DNA from: Candidatus Eiseniibacteriota bacterium
Lineage (GTDB): Bacteria > Eisenbacteria > RBG-16-71-46
DNA: 37,361 nucleotides
Direction of reading: 5' to 3'
NCBI GenBank assembly: GCA_025360715.1
Contig: JANYBS010000034.1
Coordinates: 1-37,361, forward strand
Shown: in pieces, positions 24,573 to 32,221 of the stretch
Position numbering within the stretch: the stretch's first letter is position 1
How the letters are laid out: every line of letters starts with the position of its first letter
The notes under the pieces: generated by a model
What the model saw: the letters and a program-made list of their open reading frames with translations, nothing else
What the model was told of the DNA's origin: nothing
Database searches by the model: none
Made by a program: the position numbers and the translations under genes

Positions 24573-25612
24573 GCGGCACGCGCCTCGGCGACCGCAGCGG
24601 CCACCTGCCGCTCGCGTGGCCAGCACCACACGGCGCCGGCGATCAGGCCCAGCAGCAGACCCGCCACCGCCATGATCGCGCGCTTCGGCGCGCTCGCGAA
24701 TGCGGGCGGCACGGCCGGGTCGAGCACGTTGATCACCGGCACGTCGCGGTTCTCGTCCACCTTGGCCGTCTCATACTGGCGCGTGAGCGCGAGCACGACT
24801 TCTTCGCGCGTGCGCGCCTCGCGCATGAGGCGCGTCTGTTCCAGCATCAATCGCGGCGAGCCGTCCACATGCAGGTTGTTCGTGCGGAAGATCGTGGCGG
24901 CGCCCTCTGCGCTTGAGAGTTCCCGCTCCGCGGTGGCGAGTTGCTCTTCGACGAAGCGCCGCGTCGCGCCCGCTTGCGTCATCATGCCGCGCATGACGAT
25001 GTCCTGCAGCCGCGCGCACGCCGCATTCGCGACCGCAGCGGCAAGCATGGGATCCGAATCTTTGATGCCGACGCGCATCAGGTTCGTGCGGCGGTCGAGC
25101 GCGATGTCCAAGCGCTCGCGTAGCTCCTTGAGCGCCAGTTCCGTGCGCTGCGGGCTCACCGTGCCGGGCATGATGTGATCGATCAGTTTGTACGAGCGGC
25201 CCTGCGCGGTCACGAACGATTGATCGAGCAGCGTCTCCAGGAGCCGGCGGCTGCGCAGGATGTCGGGGTAGGTGAGCGCGTTGCTCACCGACGAGCTCGA
25301 CTTGAACCCCAGCGCTTCAGCCGACAAGCCCAATTGATCGAGCGCCGAGCCGCCGCCGGGACGCGGGGCCTCGAGCACCGTGCAAGTGGCCACGTACGTG
25401 GGCGGGATCACGAACGCCGCGCCGATCGCCGCGCAGATGCCGATGCGCGTGCGCGCCTTCCACAGGCCCTCGGCGACCGGCCGCAGGTCCGGCATGCCGC
25501 TCGGCAGGCCGTCCTCGAGGAGTCCGTTCGCCAGGCCGGGAGAGTCGGCGGCTGCCGTGTTCACGAGTCCCTCCGCGCGTGGCGCGGTCAGGTGCAGGAC
25601 CGGGTCCTTCAT
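24569..25612 (-). CDS. Chain-length determinant protein (Wzz-like) without kinase domain
   Basis: 347 residues from ATG 25612; its first base lies in the exporter stop (TGATG), while an in-frame GTG at 25615 is less likely. Two membrane helices (~ICAAIGAAFVIPPTYVA and ~IMAVAGLLLGLIAGAVWC) enclose a periplasmic region with long helices: LTYPDILRSRRLLETLL, LRERLDIALDRRTNLMRVGIKDSDPMLAAAVAN, FVEEQLATAERELSSAE, and the Pro-rich LDPAVPPAFASAPKR before TM2. This is the Wzz/PCP architecture that sets polymer length. The cytoplasmic BY-kinase (Walker A/B) that PCP-2a proteins carry is absent, and no separate kinase or phosphatase gene is seen here, so it belongs with the kinase-free PCP types. Confidence 0.85.
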   Translation of the reverse strand: MKDPVLHLTAPRAEGLVNTAAADSPGLANGLLEDGLPSGMPDLRPVAEGLWKARTRIGICAAIGAAFVIPPTYVATCTVLEAPRPGGGSALDQLGLSAEALGFKSSSSVSNALTYPDILRSRRLLETLLDQSFVTAQGRSYKLIDHIMPGTVSPQRTELALKELRERLDIALDRRTNLMRVGIKDSDPMLAAAVANAACARLQDIVMRGMMTQAGATRRFVEEQLATAERELSSAEGAATIFRTNNLHVDGSPRLMLEQTRLMREARTREEVVLALTRQYETAKVDENRDVPVINVLDPAVPPAFASAPKRAIMAVAGLLLGLIAGAVWCWPRERQVAAAVAEARAA

Positions 25613-27912
25613 CACTTGGTCGTCTGATGGATGAGGAAGAACGTCGTGGCCGCGCTCGCGAGCACACTCATGAGCGTGGCGAAGTCCTTCAGGTGGTCCC
25701 GCGTGTCACTCGCGGGGCGCGCCGGCACGACGATGCGGCTGCCGGGCTCCGGCCGGCCACCGCGTTGCACCTGGCCGGCGGGTGAGACCACGACGACACC
25801 GCGACGGTCAGCGTCCTGGCGGAAGCCGCTCGCCTGCGTCACGTAGTAGTTGATGCCGGCACCCGGCGTGTAAAGCGCGGTCACCGGCGCGAACACCGCG
25901 CCTTCGATACGCACGGTCGGCATGTAGCGCGGTATCACCAGAGTGTCCCCAGGCATCATCACGAGGTTATCCAGGCAACGCGCGTCCTTGATCGCGCGCG
26001 GCAGGTCGATCGCCAGCTCGGCGCCACCCGTGCGGTGGAAGCGCGAGCCGCGCGGATACGCCTGGTCGCTCAGGCCGCCGGCGCGACGCACAAGGTCGGC
26101 CACTCGCTCATCGCGGCGCGTGAGCGCATACGTGCCGGGGAAGCGCACCTCGCCATCGAGCACCACGAACATCTGCTGCGTGTAGAGCGGATCGCGGCGG
26201 ATGAACACGGCGTCGTTGGGTTGCAGCATGAATGTGGTCGACGCGCTGGCCGCCGAGAGATCGCGCGAGACCGGGACCTCGAGCGTGTCGGCCTTCTGTC
26301 CGCCCGCGGTGACGCGCGCGACTTCGGCGCGCACGGCGAACGCATCGTCGGTGAAGCCACCCGCGCGCATGAGCACGTCACTCAGCGTCATGCCCTGGAG
26401 CAGTTCGTAGGTGCCGGGCGAGTGCACGAGCCCATGCACCGTCACGCTCTGGCGGTCGTTCAGATCCCACAGCGAGCGGACCGACAGGTCGTCCATGGCG
26501 GACAGTTCGATGTCGTCACTTGTTTCGTGCGCGAGCGCGCGGGCCGGCGAGAAGCGCAGCATCATGCGCGTCGAGTCTGGCAGCGTGCGCGTGATGAGCG
26601 CATGCTCCAGATAGGCTTCGGGAGTGGTGCCGCCTGCTGCGGCGAGCACGTCGGAGACGCGCATGCCGGGACGGAACTGGTACTGGCCAGCGTGCGTCAC
26701 GCCGCGGCCGGTGATCGTGACCACGTTCGCGCGGCGCTGCGGCAGCGCGCGCAGGCACAGCGAGTCGCCGTCGGTGAGCGCCACGTCCTGCGATGCATCG
26801 CTCAGCACCTGCGAGAGATTCACGTCGACCGAGATGCGGCCCTGACCGCGCAGGCTGTCGCGCATTGCCAACGGCACCACGCGGTCGATCTGTGCGCTCG
26901 AGAGATCGGCCTCGGGCAGCACGCCGCCCGCGATCTCCATGAGCGAGCGCAGCTGCTCACCGTCGCGTAACTCGTAGAAGCCGGCGCGGCGTACCGGGCC
27001 GGCCAGGCGCACGCGGCGCGCGGCCGCGGGCACGAAGATCACATCGCCATTCTCGAGGCGCGGCATCTCGGGCCCGGGCGTGCCAAGGATCACGTGATAC
27101 AGGTCGACGCTCGCCACGAGCTTGTTGCCGCGCAGGATGCGCACGTCACGCAGCGAGCCGTCGCGCTGCGGGCCGCCCGCCGCGTACAGCGCGTTGAGCA
27201 CGCGCGAGACCGAACTGATCGTGTAGCCGCCCGGCCGCACGACCTGACCGAGCAGGAACACCTGGATGCTGCGCAATCGGCCGAGCGAGAGCCGCAGTGA
27301 CGTGGTGGAGCGCTGGCCTGCGGGACGCAGGCCCGAGTAGACCTTGCCCAACGCGCTGCGCACGCGCGCCTGCGCCTGTTCCAGTGTGAGGCCGTTCACG
27401 CTCACTTGGCCCACGTCGGGCAGCGTGATCACGCCTTCGCGGCTCACGCTCAGCGTGAGCGAGAGCTGGTCGTCGCCCCACAGCGTGAGGGACACCTCGT
27501 CGCCGGGGCCCAGCGGATACTCTTCATCCACGGGACCGTATGCGAGCGGCTCGAACGTGGTGGGCGAGTAGTGGAAGATCTCGAAGCCGAACGGCTCGTT
27601 CGCATCCGCCAGCGGCCGCACATTCGGCGCCAGGCTGTCGGGCTTGATCGCCGGTGGGTTGGACTCGGTCGCCGCCTGCACCTTGCGGCGCGCGGGCGCG
27701 GCATCCGTTGCGCCATGCGCATCGGAGACGCTCGCTTCACGGAGCTTCTCCTGGATCTGGGCCTGCGTCATGCCGCTCTGCTGGACGAGCGCCTGCGCTT
27801 GAGCGGCCGCCTCGGGCGGCAACACACCCTGGGCTTGCACTCGGGAGACGGACGCGGCGCACAGGATAGCGGCGAGCAGCGACGCCGGCTTGATCAAGGA
27901 GCGAAGCTTCAC
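25612..27912 (-). CDS. Polysaccharide export outer-membrane protein with six SLBB-type domains
   Basis: 766 residues from GTG 27912, chosen because GAGGGA stands 8 bases upstream and a signal peptide follows at once (LRSLIKPASLLAAILCAASVSRVQA). After a Gln/Ala-rich segment comes the Poly_export domain (YPLGPGDEVSLTLWGDDQLS, SREGVITLPDVGQVSVNGLT; ~130-240), then six SLBB-like units starting near VFLLGQVVRPGGY, VRLAGPVRRAGFY, VTITGRGVTHAGQY, VTVHGLVHSPGTY, VVLDGEVRFPGTY and VRIEGAVFAPVTA. A C-terminal hydrophobic stretch (MSVLASAATTFFLIHQ) would form the outer-membrane helix, as in Wza. There is no lipobox Cys, unlike E. coli Wza. Wza has fewer SLBB units (three), so the periplasmic channel could be longer here. 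First gene of the operon. Confidence 0.9.
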   Translation of the reverse strand: MKLRSLIKPASLLAAILCAASVSRVQAQGVLPPEAAAQAQALVQQSGMTQAQIQEKLREASVSDAHGATDAAPARRKVQAATESNPPAIKPDSLAPNVRPLADANEPFGFEIFHYSPTTFEPLAYGPVDEEYPLGPGDEVSLTLWGDDQLSLTLSVSREGVITLPDVGQVSVNGLTLEQAQARVRSALGKVYSGLRPAGQRSTTSLRLSLGRLRSIQVFLLGQVVRPGGYTISSVSRVLNALYAAGGPQRDGSLRDVRILRGNKLVASVDLYHVILGTPGPEMPRLENGDVIFVPAAARRVRLAGPVRRAGFYELRDGEQLRSLMEIAGGVLPEADLSSAQIDRVVPLAMRDSLRGQGRISVDVNLSQVLSDASQDVALTDGDSLCLRALPQRRANVVTITGRGVTHAGQYQFRPGMRVSDVLAAAGGTTPEAYLEHALITRTLPDSTRMMLRFSPARALAHETSDDIELSAMDDLSVRSLWDLNDRQSVTVHGLVHSPGTYELLQGMTLSDVLMRAGGFTDDAFAVRAEVARVTAGGQKADTLEVPVSRDLSAASASTTFMLQPNDAVFIRRDPLYTQQMFVVLDGEVRFPGTYALTRRDERVADLVRRAGGLSDQAYPRGSRFHRTGGAELAIDLPRAIKDARCLDNLVMMPGDTLVIPRYMPTVRIEGAVFAPVTALYTPGAGINYYVTQASGFRQDADRRGVVVVSPAGQVQRGGRPEPGSRIVVPARPASDTRDHLKDFATLMSVLASAATTFFLIHQTTK

Positions 27913-27984
27913 GGTGGTTCCCTCGGATACCGGCAGCGCCGGGTGGACGAAAGTCGCCGAGCGGCCGGGGGATGGCCACGCGGT

Positions 27985-28010
27985 GCGTTCACGCGAGATC
28001 GCGTGAGCGC
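27985..28010. promoter_or_regulatory. Palindromic operator candidate upstream of the polysaccharide operon
   Basis: TCACGCGA-GA-TCGCGTGA (27989-28006) is a perfect 8+8 palindrome with a 2-base centre; beyond one mismatch the flanks GCG/CGC extend it to 11 of 12 paired positions (27985-28010). It lies 77 bases upstream of the exporter GTG start. The size and symmetry suit a dimeric regulator; which one is unknown. Confidence 0.55.
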
Positions 28011-28285
28011 GGAAGACGTTCCGCATGAGGTTCCGGTCGCATTCCGGCGGAAAGCCGCGAGGCTGCTGCGCTCTCCGTCCGAGGGGGCGGTGCGGCGCAG
28101 CGGCGAATGACGATCGGGATCTCGTGTCTCTCGTATTGCAATGTCGGCGTCGTTGCAGGGTCCGCGGAGACGTCCACGATCACATGATCCGTGGCCCAAC
28201 GGTGCGGTCCCGCCCGTACAAATGCCTTATCGGTCGGGCACTCCGGCCGCTTGAGTGCATTCTGCGACGGTGCCATGCCGATTGG

Positions 28286-28314
28286 TTGACATGCCCCAAC
28301 CACCTGCCTAGCGT
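28286..28314 (+). promoter_or_regulatory. Predicted sigma-70-type promoter of the histidine kinase module
   Basis: TTGACA (28286-28291), 17 bases, TAGCGT (28309-28314). The exact -35 and optimal spacer make this one of the best promoters in the window. Transcription would begin near 28321, about 35 bases before the TTG start of the kinase, which supports that start. Confidence 0.6.
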
Positions 28315-28357
28315 CGCCCGGAACCCGTTGCCGCCAAAGCGCGAGAGGCCATTGCAT

Positions 28358-29656
28358 TTGCACCGCACGCAGACCTATACGCTCGTCTTCGCCGTCGCCG
28401 CCGTGGTCGTGACCGCGCTTTCCACAGCGCTCGCGTACCAGGGCGTGCAGGAGGCCTTCGAGCGCGCGTTCTCGAGGCGGTTGCTGCAGTTCGCCAATCT
28501 GGCGGTGTCGCAGATGATCGTGCGCGACGTGGAGCAGGCTGCGCTTCAGGGTGCGGACAGCGATGCCTATCTCGCCCTTGAAGCGCAGCTCGAGCCCATG
28601 ACGAGTGGCGCGGCCGTGGCGGACCTGGCGATCCTCGATGCGAACCGCCACACGATCTACGATCGCAACGATGCCGGCACGCGCGTGGGCGAGATATCGC
28701 CCTTCGATTCGCTCGCGCATGCCGCGCTCGGCCGCGCGCTCGCGGGCCACACCTTGAATGCGCCGCCCTACGCGGTGCATGGCGTTGCGATGCGCGCGGT
28801 GTTCGTGCCCATCCGTGACGGCGCCAGGACGGTCGCCGTGCTCGCCATGGCCGCGAGCCCCGACTGGGCGGGCGAGCTCGTGCGCCTGCAGCGGCGGCTG
28901 TTCGTGGTCGCGCTCGTGAGCGTGCTCGCGATCTTCATCCTGGCCGGCATCCTCATGCGTCAGGCCGGCAAGCAAGTGCAACTCGAGCGCCAGCTCTCGC
29001 GCAGCGAGAACCTTGCGGCCATGGGCCGGCTCACCGCGACGCTCGCACACGAGATCAAGAACCCGCTCGCCATCATCCGCGGCTCCGCCAGACGTCTGGC
29101 CAAGCTGGAACCCGAAGCGCAGCGCATGGCCGATTCGGTGGTGGAAGAAGTCGACCGCCTCACGCGAACCGTGGGGCGCTATCTGCAGTTCGCGCGCAGC
29201 ACGCCTGAGCCCAACGGCACCGGCGACGCGACCGGCGCGCTCACCGCGACCTTGGACCTGCTCGAAGGCGAGTTCATCCAGCGCCGCTGCAACTTGATCC
29301 GCGAGGGCGACTTTTCGCGCGCGCCGGTGGCGCTCGACGATGAATCGCTCAAGCAGGTCTACCTGAACCTGGTGCTCAACGCGCTCGAAGCGATCGGCGA
29401 GGGCGGCACGGTGCACGTGAGCGTCGCGCGCGAGGGTCCGCACCTGCGCGTCGAGGTCCTCGACGACGGCCCGGGCATCCCCGCCGACATCCTCAAACGC
29501 GTGGGCGAGCCTTTCCAGACCACCAAGGCGCAGGGTACCGGCCTGGGGTTGTTCCTCTGCCGGCGGCTCGTGCAGAGCGCGGGCGGCGCGCTTGAAGTGG
29601 ACAGTCCGCAAGGCGGCGGCGCGCGCGTCCGGGTACGGTTTCCGCAGCGGGGTTGA
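28358..29656 (+). CDS. Membrane sensor histidine kinase (NtrB/PilS-like)
   Basis: 432 residues from TTG 28358, chosen because GAGAGG lies 9 bases upstream and a predicted promoter ends just before; TTG 28352 is the alternative. Domains: TM1 (~6-28), a ~125-residue periplasmic sensor region, TM2 (LFVVALVSVLAIFILAGILM), then HisKA with the phospho-acceptor in MGRLTATLAHEIKNPLA (H231), and the ATPase domain with N-box NLVLNALEAI, G1 DDGPGIP and G2 GTGLGLFLC. It autophosphorylates on signal and passes phosphate to a response regulator, almost certainly the NtrC-type one 0.4 kb downstream. A small lipoprotein gene stands between the two. The periplasmic domain shows no recognised fold. Confidence 0.9.
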   Translation: MHRTQTYTLVFAVAAVVVTALSTALAYQGVQEAFERAFSRRLLQFANLAVSQMIVRDVEQAALQGADSDAYLALEAQLEPMTSGAAVADLAILDANRHTIYDRNDAGTRVGEISPFDSLAHAALGRALAGHTLNAPPYAVHGVAMRAVFVPIRDGARTVAVLAMAASPDWAGELVRLQRRLFVVALVSVLAIFILAGILMRQAGKQVQLERQLSRSENLAAMGRLTATLAHEIKNPLAIIRGSARRLAKLEPEAQRMADSVVEEVDRLTRTVGRYLQFARSTPEPNGTGDATGALTATLDLLEGEFIQRRCNLIREGDFSRAPVALDDESLKQVYLNLVLNALEAIGEGGTVHVSVAREGPHLRVEVLDDGPGIPADILKRVGEPFQTTKAQGTGLGLFLCRRLVQSAGGALEVDSPQGGGARVRVRFPQRG

Positions 29657-29723
29657 AACCCGGGGCGGAAAGGCCGATAACTCTCATCGAATCGCTCCTC
29701 CAACCCATCATCGGGAGTTCCGC

Positions 29724-30032
29724 GTGAGAGTCCGTCTGCCGGTCATCGCCACCCTGCTCGTGCTGCTGTCCGCGACCGCGGCGCTCGTCGTGCTCACAGG
29801 CTGTTCGCAGCGCCACCACATCGAGGTGCAGTCCGACGTCTGCTGGGACGGCATCATCAATGAGGACCAGCGGGTGACCGAGTGCGGCAACGTCTCCTAC
29901 AAGGTGACCGGAAAGCTGAAGTGCGTCGTGCTGCAGAAGCAGAACGCGAATGGCTACCTGCGCGTGCGCATCGATAGCCGCGCGTGGACCGAGACGACCG
30001 AGGCCTTTGGTATCGTGACGGTGTGCCAGTGA
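29724..30032 (+). CDS. Small cysteine-rich lipoprotein between kinase and response regulator
   Basis: 102 residues from GTG 29724 (GGGAG 7 bases upstream). A lipoprotein signal peptide with lipobox LTGC (Cys27) follows a hydrophobic core (PVIATLLVLLSATAALVV). The mature part is about 75 residues with four more cysteines (C40, C54, C67, C101), enough for two disulfides, and a pattern of short strands (NVSYKVTGKLKCVVLQ, YLRVRIDSRAW). I recognise no family. Its place inside a two-component operon suggests an exported sensor partner or target; that is inference. The 67-base gap before it holds no clear hairpin or promoter. Confidence 0.75.
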   Translation: MRVRLPVIATLLVLLSATAALVVLTGCSQRHHIEVQSDVCWDGIINEDQRVTECGNVSYKVTGKLKCVVLQKQNANGYLRVRIDSRAWTETTEAFGIVTVCQ

Positions 30033-30063
30033 GCCTCGATGCTCGCTGCGCGGTGGCGCGCGC

Positions 30064-31458
30064 GTGAAGGTCCTGGTCGTTGACGATGAGGTGAAGAACG
30101 CCGAGCTCACCGCAGCCGACTTGCGCGATGCCGGTCATGATGCGGACTACGTGCGAGGCGGCAACGAGGCGCTCAAGAAGCTCGAAGCGTCGCGCTACGA
30201 CGCCGTGATCACCGACCTGCGCATGCCCGCGCCCGATGGCATGGCGCTCTTGGACCAGATCAAGCAGCGCTGGCCCGGCATCGTGGTCATCATGATGACC
30301 GCGTATGCGCACCTCGATACCGCGCGCACGGCGCTCAAGCACGGCGCATGGGATTATGTGGAAAAGGAAGGCGACTTCACCGACGTGCTCGTGCGGGCGC
30401 TCGCCGATGCCGCCGAGCGGCTTACCTTGCAGAGCGCCAACGCGCAACTGTCGGCGCAGGTCGCCTCGCTCAAGCGCGACTCATTGGCTGTGGTGGGCGA
30501 CGCGCCCGCCACCCTGCGTTCGCTCGACATGGCGCTCAAGGTCGCGGTGACCGATTCGACCGTGATGCTGCGCGGCGAGAGCGGGTGCGGCAAGGACCTG
30601 TTCGCGCGCACGATCCACGCCGCCAGCAAGCGCGCGGCGGGCCCGTACGTGAAGGTCAACTGCGGCGCGCTGCCCGAGGCGCTGCTCGAGAGCGAGCTGT
30701 TCGGCCACGAGAAAGGCGCATTCACCGGCGCCGTGCGCCAGAAGCCCGGTCGCTTCGAGGATGCCGCGGGCGGGACGCTCTTTCTGGACGAGATCGGCGA
30801 GCTGCCGATCGCGCTGCAAGCGAAGCTGCTCCAGGTGATCGAGGAGAAGCGCTTCACGCGCGTGGGTGGCAACCAGACGCTGCAAGTGGATGTGCGCATC
30901 CTCGCCGCGACCAACAGGGCACTGGAAGAGATGGTGGCCGAGCGCAGCTTCCGCGAGGACCTGTTCTTCCGTTTGAATGTGTTCCCGATCGTGCTGCCGC
31001 CTTTGCGCGAGCGCACCGGCGATATCCCCAAGCTCGCCGCGCACTTCCTGCGCACCCGCGGTGCCACCGCCGAAAAGCTCTCGCCCGCGGCCGCGCGCGC
31101 GCTCGAGGGCTACTCGTTCCCCGGCAATATCCGCGAGCTCGAGCACACACTGGAACGCGCCATGATCCTGGCCGGCGCCGATACCATCGAACCCGAGCAT
31201 CTGTTGTTCGCCGGCTCGGCCGCCGCCAAGTCGCCATCGTTCGGCCCCGGCTGGGTGCCCGAGATCCCCGAGGGCGGCCTGGACCTGGAAGTGCTCGAGC
31301 GCGAGCTCATCTTGAAAGCGCTCGAGCGCGCGAACGGCAACAAGAGCGCGGCCGCCAGGCTGCTGGGGCTCACGCGCCGCACGCTCTATTCGCGCATGGA
31401 GAAGCACGGCCTGCGCAAGCCGGGAGAGGGCGAAGAGAGCGAAGCGGCCGCCGAGTAG
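30064..31458 (+). CDS. NtrC-family sigma-54-dependent response regulator
   Basis: 464 residues from GTG 30064. Receiver domain ~1-118 with acidic pair D7-D8, phospho-acceptor D51 (VITDLRMP), T79 and K101. AAA+ domain ~140-370: Walker A GESGCGKD, the sigma-54-contacting loop GAFTGA (~219-224, intact), Walker B GGTLFLDEIGELP, and the arginine-finger region FREDLFFRLNVFPI. C-terminal Fis-type helix-turn-helix ~415-455 (NGNKSAAARLLGLTRRTLYSRMEKHG). It opens sigma-54 promoters by ATP hydrolysis after phosphorylation by the kinase. No SD, 31 bases after the lipoprotein stop. Targets are not proven; the divergent polysaccharide operon is the nearest candidate, though I could not find a convincing -24/-12 site there. 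Confidence 0.93.
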   Translation: MKVLVVDDEVKNAELTAADLRDAGHDADYVRGGNEALKKLEASRYDAVITDLRMPAPDGMALLDQIKQRWPGIVVIMMTAYAHLDTARTALKHGAWDYVEKEGDFTDVLVRALADAAERLTLQSANAQLSAQVASLKRDSLAVVGDAPATLRSLDMALKVAVTDSTVMLRGESGCGKDLFARTIHAASKRAAGPYVKVNCGALPEALLESELFGHEKGAFTGAVRQKPGRFEDAAGGTLFLDEIGELPIALQAKLLQVIEEKRFTRVGGNQTLQVDVRILAATNRALEEMVAERSFREDLFFRLNVFPIVLPPLRERTGDIPKLAAHFLRTRGATAEKLSPAAARALEGYSFPGNIRELEHTLERAMILAGADTIEPEHLLFAGSAAAKSPSFGPGWVPEIPEGGLDLEVLERELILKALERANGNKSAAARLLGLTRRTLYSRMEKHGLRKPGEGEESEAAAE

Positions 31459-31496
31459 CGCCACGCCGGGCGCGAGTCGTGTATCCTGCCCGCGCC

Positions 31497-32165
31497 ATGA
31501 ACCTCATCCGCGGCTGGCTGTTCGACAACATCGGTCTCAAGCTCACGGCACTGCTGCTGGCGGTGCTCGTGTACTTGAACGTGTACACCGACCGTCCCGC
31601 GAGCATGCTGATCTCGTTCCCGATCGAGTACGCGGACCTGCCCGATTCGCTCACGCTCTCGGGCGCGGCACCGGCGCTCGCGCAGGCGACGCTGCGCGGC
31701 ACGGGCAAGCAGCTGATCGCGCTGCAGCTGCGCGAGCCGCGGCTCAAGGTGTCGCTGCTGGGTGTGGCGAGCGGGCCGTTCCGCCAGACGCTCGCGCCCA
31801 GTGACCTGCCCTTGGCGGCCGGCGGCGGCGTGACGGTCGAGAACCTGATGGGCCCGCGCATCCTGGAGCTCAACATCGACCGCAAGGCCAAGCGCGAGGT
31901 GCGCGTCGTGGTGCACCTGGATGGCCGCGCCGCCGACGGTTACGCGTGGGACGGCATCGCGCAGTTGGACCCGCCCATGCTGCGCGTGACCGGGCCGCTC
32001 AAGGTGCTCGCGACGCTGGACTCACTGTCGCTCTCGCCGATCAAGATCGACGGCAAGCGTGACACCTTGCGTGTGGACGCGGCACCCATGGCGCTGCCGG
32101 ACTGGTGCACGATCGATCCGGCCGTGGTGCACGTGAAGCTGGCGCTGGTTCGCAAGAGCAACTGA
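31497..32165 (+). CDS. YbbR/CdaR-like domain protein
   Basis: 222 residues. An N-terminal membrane helix in the typical YbbR context (FDNIGLKLTALLLAVLVYLNVY) is followed by two YbbR-like repeats of about 85 residues: SFPIEYADLPDSLTL with TLRGTGKQLIAL, and REVRVVVHLDGRAADGYAWD with LRVTGPLKVLATLDSL. In Firmicutes the YbbR protein CdaR binds and regulates the diadenylate cyclase CdaA, and the two genes are adjacent; no diadenylate cyclase gene is in this window. Here it follows the response regulator by 38 bases. There is no SD, but TATCCT (31482-31487) stands 9 bases before the ATG, a possible start-proximal promoter. It ends 38 bases from the convergent protease gene. Confidence 0.75.
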   Translation: MNLIRGWLFDNIGLKLTALLLAVLVYLNVYTDRPASMLISFPIEYADLPDSLTLSGAAPALAQATLRGTGKQLIALQLREPRLKVSLLGVASGPFRQTLAPSDLPLAAGGGVTVENLMGPRILELNIDRKAKREVRVVVHLDGRAADGYAWDGIAQLDPPMLRVTGPLKVLATLDSLSLSPIKIDGKRDTLRVDAAPMALPDWCTIDPAVVHVKLALVRKSN

Positions 32166-32194
32166 GCCGCAAGGCGAACGCAGCGCCAGCTTCA

Positions 32195-32221
32195 CCCGCC
32201 GCGTCAGTGCTTCGCGGGCGG
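32195..32221. terminator. Weak hairpin between convergent YbbR and protease genes
   Basis: CCGCCGCG near 32197 can pair with CGCGGGCGG near 32213-32221, with one bulged base and an ~8-base loop. It spans the protease stop codon and lies 30 bases after the YbbR stop. No T-run; weak evidence. Confidence 0.3.

Larger units (their letters stand above)
27913..28357. promoter_or_regulatory. Divergent control region between polysaccharide operon and kinase module
   Basis: 445 bases without a gene. It contains a strong palindrome (27985-28010) on the polysaccharide side, a TTGACA promoter (28286-28314) for the kinase, and a looser inverted repeat GCTGCGC/GCGCAGC (28065-28071 and 28095-28101). No TTGACA-type promoter is seen facing the polysaccharide operon, which suggests another sigma factor or an activator. 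Confidence 0.6.

Noticed and set aside
27960-28280. Sigma-54 (-24/-12) promoters facing the polysaccharide operon
   Set aside because: Best candidates are TGGC followed at the right distance by GC only (near 27976-27960), without the TTG of the -12 box, and a TGGCAC near 28275 without GC at the correct spacing. In DNA this GC-rich such matches occur by chance.
28025-28357. Kinase gene starting at the in-frame ATG 28025
   Set aside because: It would add about 110 Arg/Cys-rich residues before the first membrane helix and would place the TTGACA promoter inside the gene; TTG 28358 fits the SD and promoter.
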